A stretch of 9,514 bases of DNA from contig JAEUIB010000435.1 of assembly GCA_016795255.1 (NCBI GenBank), positions 1 through 9,514 on the forward strand, written 5' to 3'. Both the position numbers and the translations under genes were made by a program. The notes below the pieces were generated by a model. It saw only the letters and a program-made list of their open reading frames with translations. It did no database searches and was not told the DNA's origin. Positions 1-4,429 of the stretch are shown here, in pieces. Each line of letters opens with the position of its first letter. The first letter of the stretch is position 1. This stretch comes from Planctomycetota bacterium. GTDB taxonomy: Bacteria; Planctomycetota; B15-G4; JADJEK01.

Positions 1-723
1 GACGACGTGCGCGGAAAGATCGAGTCCTGACCCAACGCCGAACTCGTGCTCGTCGCCGGCGATCCGAGCTTCGATCACATCGCGCTGACGCGCGTCCAGG
101 CGGTGTGGCGCGGCGGAGTGCTCGTCGATCGCGCCGCGATCGCCGCTCGATTCGTTCCCGCGTCGCCGCTGCAACCGCTCGCCGATCCGAGCGGGCCCGG
201 CCTGCTGTTCGACTTCGAGTCGGAGAAAGGCGAACTGCCGCGGCACCAGCGCTTCCCCGAAACCGACGAGCCCGGCCGAGCCGAGGTCACGGTGGCCGCC
301 GTGCGCGACTACGGGGACGACAATCCGACGAGCTTCCTGCGCCTCGACGGCGTGCTGCAGCGCGGACTGCCGCATCAGCGTCGGTTGGCCGTCACGCTGG
401 TGCCGAGCCGGGGCGACGTCTTCGACGCCGGCAACGCGGACGCGCTACGGTTCCGGATGCGCGCGCGAACGCGCGGCGAGTTCCGCGTGCGCTTGTCGAC
501 GAAGGACGTCGTCGACGGCGACGCGTTCGCGGCGACGATCGCCGTCGACGAGCGGTGGCGCTCGTACCGCGTTCCGTTCCAAGCGTTCGCGCAGGTCGGC
601 TTCGGGCGCCGCGTGGCGTTCGACCCGCGAACGATCACCGGCATCGAGTTCGCGACGCCGATCGGGGCGGTCGGCGAGTTCCGCGTCGACGTCGACGACG
701 TCGAGTTCGCGTCGCGGCCGTGA
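1..723 (+). CDS. C-terminal part of amidohydrolase fused to CIA30-like domain; interrupted by in-frame TGA
   Basis: The gene enters from the left edge. Residues read from about position 40 (ELVLVAGDPSFDHI, then RVQAVWRGGVLVD) match the closing beta-strands of metal-dependent amidohydrolases of the imidazolonepropionase-like group (usual form ADLVLVDGDP...AVWKDGR). No metal-ligand part of the enzyme is inside the window. From about 202 (LLFDFES) to the stop at 721-723 there is a second domain with alternating beta-strands (LRFRMRARTRGEFRVRL, then WRSYRVPFQAF, then GEFRVDVDDVEF). This is the pattern of CIA30/carbohydrate-binding-like beta-sandwiches, so the protein is probably a two-domain fusion. 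In the same frame, codon 28-30 is TGA. The codons before it (DDVRGKIES) continue the amidohydrolase motif without a gap, so the stop replaces the glycine normally found in GxIExG. The gene is therefore either a nonsense pseudogene or carries a sequence error. The first start codon after the stop is GTG at 46, inside the fold, and is not a convincing real start. The amidohydrolase family call is fairly sure; CIA30 is moderately sure. Confidence 0.7.
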
Positions 724-778
724 CCCGCGGCTTCGCGCGTCGAGCGGCGACGGCGCAACGCGCGGGCGCGTGCGTCGG

Positions 779-1051
779 TCAGGGCAGAGCGGTCGAGACT
801 TGTTCGACGTGGCCGAGGATCGTCGCGTCGACCGGCACGAATTGAACAGGCAAAGGGTACGTGGCCTCGCGCCCGCCGATCCAGAACACGACGTCGCCGA
901 TGCCGGCATGGACCGAGTCGCACGCGACGAGTTGCGCACCCTTCGGCTGCAGGCGCTCGTCGAGCGGCTGCAACCACAGCAACTTCACGCCTTCGAGTCC
1001 CTGGGTCCGGCGCGTCGCGACGACGCGACCGGTGACGCGGCCGAGGTTCAC
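779..1051 (-). CDS. EutN/CcmL-family bacterial microcompartment vertex protein (BMC-P), second copy
   Basis: This 90-residue protein is a typical size for BMC-P proteins, which form pentamers that close the vertices of proteinaceous microcompartment shells. Visible family features are the N-terminal LGRVTGRVVATRR strand, GVKLLWLQPLD, then ACDSVHAGIGDVVFWIGGR (residues 43-61), and PVDATILGHVEQV at the end. The ending around GGREA...PVDATI resembles the subtype seen in planctomycetal microcompartment loci. The GTG start at 1051-1049 is chosen because it overlaps the stop of the upstream BMC-P gene as GTGA, and a GAAGG sequence (1059-1063 on this strand) sits seven bases ahead. Translation is therefore probably coupled. 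The two vertex proteins differ clearly in sequence, so this is an old pair of paralogues and not a recent duplicate. It is the last gene of the unit: 55 bases beyond it lies the end of a convergent gene. No BMC-H hexamer gene is visible nearby. Family assignment is firm; the compartment type is unknown. Confidence 0.88.
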   Translation of the reverse strand: MNLGRVTGRVVATRRTQGLEGVKLLWLQPLDERLQPKGAQLVACDSVHAGIGDVVFWIGGREATYPLPVQFVPVDATILGHVEQVSTALP

Positions 1052-1362
1052 GATCCGGCCTTCGCGGCGGGCGCTTGGCGATCCCAGACGAGTTCGCCGT
1101 CGACGTCCCACGAATCGATGACGGCCATGATCACCGCGTCGGCGGGCTTGCCGTCGGTCGCCGGCGTCTGGCGCGCCGACGAGCCCGTGGCGTACAGCAC
1201 CATGTCGCCGTGCCCGGCGCCGACGGCGTCGATCGCGACCACGTACTTCCCGGTCGGCTTGCCGCGTTCGCTGACGTCGCGGACGACCTGGAACTTGAGG
1301 CCGTCCATCTTCTCGTCCTTCACCGTCGACACGACCGTGCCGACGACCTGTCCGATCAACAC
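1048..1362 (-). CDS. EutN/CcmL-family bacterial microcompartment vertex protein (BMC-P), first copy
   Basis: This 104-residue protein has the full BMC-P signature: IGQVVGTVVST at the N-terminus, GLKFQVVRDV, then VVAIDAVGAGHGDMVLYATGS (residues 41-61) followed by SARQT, and PADAVIMAVIDSW. The G-x-G-D turn and the GSSAR motif are hallmarks of the pentamer fold that caps icosahedral vertices of microcompartment shells. After the usual fold end near residue 84 there is a 20-residue tail (WDVDGELVWDRQ...) of unknown role. The start is GTG at 1362-1360, supported by a near-perfect AAGGAGG six bases upstream. The gene lies 12 bases after the stop of the PpiC-like gene and overlaps the second BMC-P gene by four bases, so all three are very likely one operon. 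Pairing a vertex protein with a periplasm-type folding factor is unusual, because shells assemble in the cytoplasm. Confidence 0.9.
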   Translation of the reverse strand: MLIGQVVGTVVSTVKDEKMDGLKFQVVRDVSERGKPTGKYVVAIDAVGAGHGDMVLYATGSSARQTPATDGKPADAVIMAVIDSWDVDGELVWDRQAPAAKAGS

Positions 1363-1368
1363 GGGCTG

Positions 1369-1375
1369 CCTCCTT
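1369..1375 (-). promoter_or_regulatory. Strong Shine-Dalgarno of the first BMC-P gene
   Basis: The minus strand reads AAGGAGG, six bases ahead of the GTG at 1362. It overlaps the stop codon of the upstream PpiC-like gene by one base. It fixes the GTG as the start and suggests the vertex protein is translated well in its own right. Confidence 0.75.
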
Positions 1376-2742
1376 CAGGAACCGAGCGGTCGTCGCTCGA
1401 CGCCCGCTCCGTCCTTCAACGTCTTGAACAGCTCTTCGCGGGCGCGCGTTCGCACCAGCGTCGCCAACTGTTCGTATCCGGGCGCCGGGCGGACGTCGAG
1501 CAGTTCGACGAGATAGACGCCCTCGGTCGCCTCGAGCGGGCCGGCGAGGCCGGGCTTCTCTTCGCGCGCGGCGAGCGCCTTCTGCGCGACCAGGCCGAGC
1601 TGCGTGCGCGATCCGGCCACCAACTGCCCGACGTTGCCTTCCTGCGTCGCCGACGGATGTTCGGAGATCTCCTTCGCGATCGCGGCGAACGTCGTCGTGC
1701 CGGCGTTCAGATCGGCGAGCTTCTGCTCGAGGATCCGCTTCGCGTCGTCGGAGCCGCGCGGGACGAACTTCGCGTCGACGGCGCCGGGCGCTCCGGCTTT
1801 GAGGAAGACCACGCGCATCGTGACGGTGCGACCGGCGCGCTCCATGAACTCGGCGCGGTGCGCGTCGAAGAACGCGCGGAGCTCGTGATCGGGATAGAGG
1901 TCGTCGACCAATTTCTCCATCAGCAGCTTCGCGCGGAACAGGCGGCTCGCGCGCAGCGCTTCGAGCGACAGTCCCTTCTCGGCGAGCAGGCGGCGCAGGT
2001 CGACGTCCGCGTCGCGCTGACGCTCGCGGAACTCCTTCTGCCATTGGTCGAGTCCGTCGTCGACGTCGCGATCGGACAGGGTCAGACCCTGTCGCGCCGC
2101 GGCCTGCTCGACGACGTGGCAGCCGATCAGCTCGTCGAGCCACTCGTCGAGTTTCTTCCGCTGACTCGCCTCGACCAGCCGCTGGCCGAGGCGCGCCGCG
2201 TCGATCGGGACGCCGTCGACGCGCGCGACGACTCCGGTGTCGACGTCGACGCGCTCGATCCGCGCGCGCGTCATGCGGTCGCCGATCCAGACGTGCATCT
2301 TCTCCTGCGGCACCGGCTCGTCGTCGTCGAGGTCGAACTCGGCGCGCACGAGTTGCTCGAGCAACAGCACGGGACGCAGCTTCTTGCGGAACAGGCCGAG
2401 GTCGATCTGGTTCGCGGCGAGGTACGACTTCAGGTCCTTCGCGCCGGCGTCGCGCGCGCTCTTCTCGAACTCCGCTTCGTAGGCGGAGAAGCGCGCGTTC
2501 ACTTGTTCGTCGGTGACCGACATGCCGCGGCGCTCGGCTTCGATGAAGACGATCTGCTCGCTGATCAGGTCTTCGAGCGCCTGGTTCGCGAACTCGGTGG
2601 CGCGGTGTTCGTGGGCGACGAACAGTTCGAAGTCGGCGCGCCGGACCAGCGCGTCGCCGACGCGGGCCACGACGCCGTCTTCGAGTTGCGAGGTCACGAG
2701 CGCGAACGAGGGGATCAGTGCGAGACAGGCTGCAGCGAACAC
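1375..2742 (-). CDS. Exported SurA/PpiC-type protein: duplicated chaperone domain plus degenerate parvulin domain
   Basis: With the GTG start at 2742 the protein is 455 residues. It begins with a hydrophobic export segment (FAAACLALIPSFAL), so a periplasmic or membrane location is likely. Residues 24-136 form a SurA_N/trigger-factor-like helical domain (VVARVGD..., LEDLISEQIVFIEA). Residues 171-283 repeat the same plan (VVARVDG..., LDELIGCHVVEQAA), followed by a parvulin domain at about 309-417 (MRVVFLKAG..., FAAIAKEISEHPSA, GNVGQL, GPLEATEGVYLVELLD). In active parvulins the first strand carries His (xxHILV) and the last FGYHI. Here these positions are V and Y, so prolyl isomerase activity is doubtful and a chaperone or binding role is more likely. 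The frame stays open to GTG at 2979, but the extra N-terminus is Arg-rich and lies before the export signal, so it is probably not translated. No good Shine-Dalgarno precedes 2742, so the start is uncertain. It is the first gene of an operon with two BMC-P genes. Confidence 0.75.
   Translation of the reverse strand: MFAAACLALIPSFALVTSQLEDGVVARVGDALVRRADFELFVAHEHRATEFANQALEDLISEQIVFIEAERRGMSVTDEQVNARFSAYEAEFEKSARDAGAKDLKSYLAANQIDLGLFRKKLRPVLLLEQLVRAEFDLDDDEPVPQEKMHVWIGDRMTRARIERVDVDTGVVARVDGVPIDAARLGQRLVEASQRKKLDEWLDELIGCHVVEQAAARQGLTLSDRDVDDGLDQWQKEFRERQRDADVDLRRLLAEKGLSLEALRASRLFRAKLLMEKLVDDLYPDHELRAFFDAHRAEFMERAGRTVTMRVVFLKAGAPGAVDAKFVPRGSDDAKRILEQKLADLNAGTTTFAAIAKEISEHPSATQEGNVGQLVAGSRTQLGLVAQKALAAREEKPGLAGPLEATEGVYLVELLDVRPAPGYEQLATLVRTRAREELFKTLKDGAGVERRPLGS
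1894..2232 (-). repeat. Protein-level tandem repeat, copy B (SurA_N-like domain)
   Basis: Residues 171-283 of the PpiC-like protein begin VVARVDG, pass through LDELIGCHVVEQAAARQGLTL and end SRLFRAKLLMEKLVDDLY. The spacing and landmarks match copy A, with about 35 residues between the copies. Confidence 0.55.
2335..2673 (-). repeat. Protein-level tandem repeat, copy A (SurA_N-like domain)
   Basis: Residues 24-136 of the PpiC-like protein begin VVARVGD, pass through LEDLISEQIVFIEAERRGMSV and end KLRPVLLLEQLVRAEF. Copy B follows the same order of landmarks, so the N-terminal module appears to have been duplicated long ago. Confidence 0.55.
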
Positions 2743-2790
2743 GCGGAGTTCCGACGAGAGCCGAGGGGAACGCGGATCGTAACGGCCGAT

Positions 2791-3027
2791 CGCGATGCGC
2801 GCAGCGGCGTGCTTGAGGACGATCCCACGCGATCCATGCGTGCGAGCGCGCGATCGAAGCGTGCGTCGCAGCACGACTTGCGCATCGCGGGTCCGTCCGC
2901 GGCAGGAATATCGCGGGTCGTGCGCCGCGGTCCCGCCGAAGAAAGGACTGCGAAGCACGGTCCTCTCCCGAACGGGCACGGCGAGGGGACGAGGGGCCGG
3001 CGGAATCGTTTCCGCCGGCCCTTTTTT
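2791..3027 (+). ncRNA. Candidate structured small RNA ending at the orphan terminator
   Basis: The stretch is outside any convincing gene. On the + strand it contains a long-range perfect 10-base pairing (2791-2800 with 2880-2889) enclosing a 6-base pairing (2808-2813 with 2870-2875). It then has a 7-base stem (2897-2903 with 2924-2930), a small hairpin at 2944-2964 (AGGAC/GTCCT around TGC-GAA-GCA), and a textbook terminator at 2994-3027. A terminator needs a transcript, and no + strand gene precedes it. No promoter could be assigned. It lacks the SRP RNA GGAAG/AGCAG core, the RNase P GAGGAAAGUCC box and a tRNA-like end, so it is not a recognised RNA class. Random pairing is common in GC-rich DNA, hence the low confidence. 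Confidence 0.3.
2994..3027 (+). terminator. Rho-independent terminator, + strand orientation
   Basis: A perfect 12-base stem (2994-3005 GGGCCGGCGGAA with 3010-3021) closes a TCGT loop and is followed at once by six T (3022-3027). On the minus strand the stem is followed by C-rich sequence, so it acts on + strand transcripts only. It does not serve the minus-strand PpiC/BMC-P operon and lies 224 bases before the pilin operon start. It may end a small RNA or stop stray transcription from entering the pilin operon. Confidence 0.88.
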
Positions 3028-3250
3028 CGTGTCCGCGCGGTCGCCGTCGACCTCCTGCCGAGCGGCGCGACCCGACTTGAGAACCGATCGTCGACGACTG
3101 CGGCGAGAAACACTCGCCGATCTCGGCCTCGAGCGCGGACTTACGAGATCGACGGGCGACTGCCGTCGCGATTCGGCGGCGAGAGCGTGTGCGCGGTCCG
3201 ATAGGTGAGCCGTCGACGTCTTGCGCAGAGCGAGACCTCAGGAGCCGTCC
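3028..3250 (+). other. Leader region of the pilin operon; inverted repeats, no recognisable promoter
   Basis: No gene is seen in these 223 bases. They should hold the pilin operon promoter, but no convincing -35/-10 pair or sigma-54 GG/GC box was found. Three inverted repeats follow one another: CGGCGAG/CTCGCCG around AAACA (3101-3119), CGATCTCG/CGAGATCG with an 18-base loop (3118-3151), and GCGAC/GTCGC (3156-3169). None is followed by a T-tract, so they could be operator or mRNA leader structures. Confidence 0.35.
3240..3244 (+). promoter_or_regulatory. Shine-Dalgarno deciding the ATG at 3251
   Basis: AGGAG lies six bases ahead of the ATG at 3251. It selects this start over the upstream in-frame start at 3221, which would add ten residues ahead of the membrane segment. 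Confidence 0.65.
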
Positions 3251-3685
3251 ATGAAGTCGTTCGAGAAACCTCCCGTCGTCGTCCTCGGCATGGCCGTGAT
3301 CGCCGTGGGATTGTGCGTCGCGCATTTCGTGACGCGCGACGACGCGCCGGCGCCGAGCGCCAAGACGACCTCGCAGGGCTCGGGGTCGATCCCGAACTGG
3401 ACGCGCGAGGAAGGTCTGCAGCGCGACGCGAAGTTGATGGAGGAGTTCAAGGAGAGCCGACGGCCGTCGTTGCTCGACTCGAAAGAGGAGAAGGCGACGA
3501 AGGAGCTGACGCGCAACCTGCGCCAGTACGGCTTGAACCCGATCGAGATGCCCGGCGGAACGCTCGGCGGCTCGTCCGAAGGGATCAAGGTCATCGACTC
3601 GGCGGCGGACATGAAGGCGTTGGTGGATTCGGGCGGCTACGTCGCCGGCATGCGAGCGGACGAACTCGAGGAGGGACGGAAATGA
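3251..3685 (+). CDS. Small membrane-anchored protein of unknown function, first gene of the pilin operon
   Basis: I do not recognise a family. The 144-residue product starts with a short basic N-terminus (MKSFEK) and one hydrophobic segment at about residues 9-27 (VVVLGMAVIAVGLCVAHFV), followed by DDAPAP, so it is probably a single-pass inner-membrane protein with most of its chain outside the cytoplasm. A charged, probably helical stretch covers about 51-93, followed by a Gly-rich piece (PGGTLGG) and a short acidic end. The start is supported by AGGAG at 3240-3244. The stop overlaps the ATG of the next prepilin gene (ATGA, 3682-3685), so the two are translationally coupled and the protein is likely part of the same pilus or pseudopilus machine. 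It has no prepilin cleavage motif, so it is more likely an assembly factor or accessory protein than a pilin. It is probably real given the start signal, length and coupling. Confidence 0.75.
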   Translation: MKSFEKPPVVVLGMAVIAVGLCVAHFVTRDDAPAPSAKTTSQGSGSIPNWTREEGLQRDAKLMEEFKESRRPSLLDSKEEKATKELTRNLRQYGLNPIEMPGGTLGGSSEGIKVIDSAADMKALVDSGGYVAGMRADELEEGRK

Positions 3686-4344
3686 ACCGGCGTCGGCGAC
3701 AACGGGGCCTGACCCTGATCGAGATCTGCGTCGCGATGGTCGTCCTGTCGACGGCCGTCATGGGCATGGCCGCGACGATGATGACCGGCATCGCGGCGAA
3801 CCGGCAGTACCAGATGAACACGATGGTGCTGGCGCGCGCGCAGGCGTACGTCGAGCTGCTGAACAACCTGCAGTTCGGCGACGGCGACGACGACGCGCTC
3901 GCGGCGCCCGACTCGCCGGACGACGCACTCGCGTTGCTGTTCGATCCGGAGACCGAAGTCGGCGCGAATCCGCCGTCGCTGTACGCGCTCGCGCGCTCGA
4001 TCAAGGAGCTGCCGGGCGAGGTCCTCGACCTCGGAGAGGTCGACGGGTTCCCGGCCGCGGGCGTCCCCGGTGACTTCCTGATCCGCGTGACGAACAACGT
4101 GCAGTCGACGCTCGCGTTCCCGGAAGCGGTGGACCCGGACGGCGACGGCGTGCCGGACGGCGCCGCGGCGCTGCTGCTCGGCAGCTTCGTCGAACAAGAA
4201 GAGGGCGACGGCTGCTTCGAGGACGACGACGACTCCGACCAGAGCATGGAGTTGTTCGGCTTCGAGGTCTTCTACCGCCCGAACTTCCCGGCCAACGCCC
4301 AACCCCGACTCGTCCTTCGCGGCATCCGCGCGCAGGACCCGTGA
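3682..4344 (+). CDS. Type IV prepilin-like protein (PilV/GspI-like minor pilin) with acidic calcium-type loop
   Basis: The 220-residue product has a short basic leader (MNRRRRQRG) followed by LTLIEICVAMVVLSTAVMG. This is the class III signal cut by prepilin peptidase after Gly9, with Glu at mature position 5 and the usual hydrophobic helix. The brief leader and overall form fit PilV/GspI-type minor subunits of type IV pili or type II secretion pseudopili. The globular part contains two acid-rich patches (FGDGDDDALAAPDSPDD, and EEGDGCFEDDDDSDQ at about 173-187) and DPDGDGVPDG at 151-160, the D-x-D-x-D pattern of thrombospondin-3-like calcium loops. Calcium loops are known to stabilise some pseudopilins, so this one may matter for folding. 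AGGAGGGA just inside the preceding gene, with GGAGGG at 3670-3675 six bases from the ATG, gives a strong ribosome site. The start overlaps the preceding stop. The exact paralogue (PilV, GspI or other) cannot be settled here. Confidence 0.82.
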   Translation: MNRRRRQRGLTLIEICVAMVVLSTAVMGMAATMMTGIAANRQYQMNTMVLARAQAYVELLNNLQFGDGDDDALAAPDSPDDALALLFDPETEVGANPPSLYALARSIKELPGEVLDLGEVDGFPAAGVPGDFLIRVTNNVQSTLAFPEAVDPDGDGVPDGAAALLLGSFVEQEEGDGCFEDDDDSDQSMELFGFEVFYRPNFPANAQPRLVLRGIRAQDP

Positions 4345-4356
4345 CAGCGACCGACT

Positions 4357-4388
4357 CCGGCCGGCTTCGACCGACGTCGAACCGGCCG
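4357..4388 (+). repeat. Intergenic stem-loop between the PilV-like and PilX-like genes
   Basis: CGGCCGG (4358-4364) pairs with CCGGCCG (4382-4388), and TTCGA (4366-4370) with TCGAA (4377-4381). One bulged C and a CCGACG loop complete a stem of 12 pairs. It lies 13 bases after the PilV-like stop and is followed only by TCTT, so it is a weak terminator at best. It could instead act as an mRNA-stabilising or processing hairpin that sets the ratio of the two proteins. Confidence 0.5.
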
Positions 4389-4412
4389 TCTTGGACCCAT
4401 ACGGTGCCCACT

Positions 4413-4420
4413 GGAAGGGA
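4413..4420 (+). promoter_or_regulatory. Shine-Dalgarno deciding the ATG at 4430
   Basis: GGAAGGGA lies nine bases before the ATG at 4430. This supports that start over the in-frame TTG at 4391, which would place 13 extra residues before the basic leader. Confidence 0.6.
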
Positions 4421-4429
4421 TCGTTCCGC

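Noticed and set aside
28..30. TGA recoded as glycine or selenocysteine
   Set aside because: Most genes in the window end in TGA as a normal stop, and no SECIS-like context was noticed. A mutation or sequence error is simpler.
2743..2979. Longer N-terminus of the PpiC-like protein from GTG at 2979
   Set aside because: It would put about 79 Arg-rich residues before the export segment and has no ribosome site. It also overlaps the structured region next to the terminator.
2890..2995. SRP RNA, RNase P RNA, tmRNA or 6S RNA ahead of the terminator
   Set aside because: Signature sequences of SRP RNA, RNase P and tmRNA were looked for and not found, and a 6S-like open bubble could not be shown.
1075..3204. 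Open + strand frame of 709 codons opposite the PpiC/BMC-P genes
   Set aside because: Low-complexity Arg/Leu/Glu/Asp-rich translation with no recognisable motif, antisense to well supported genes.
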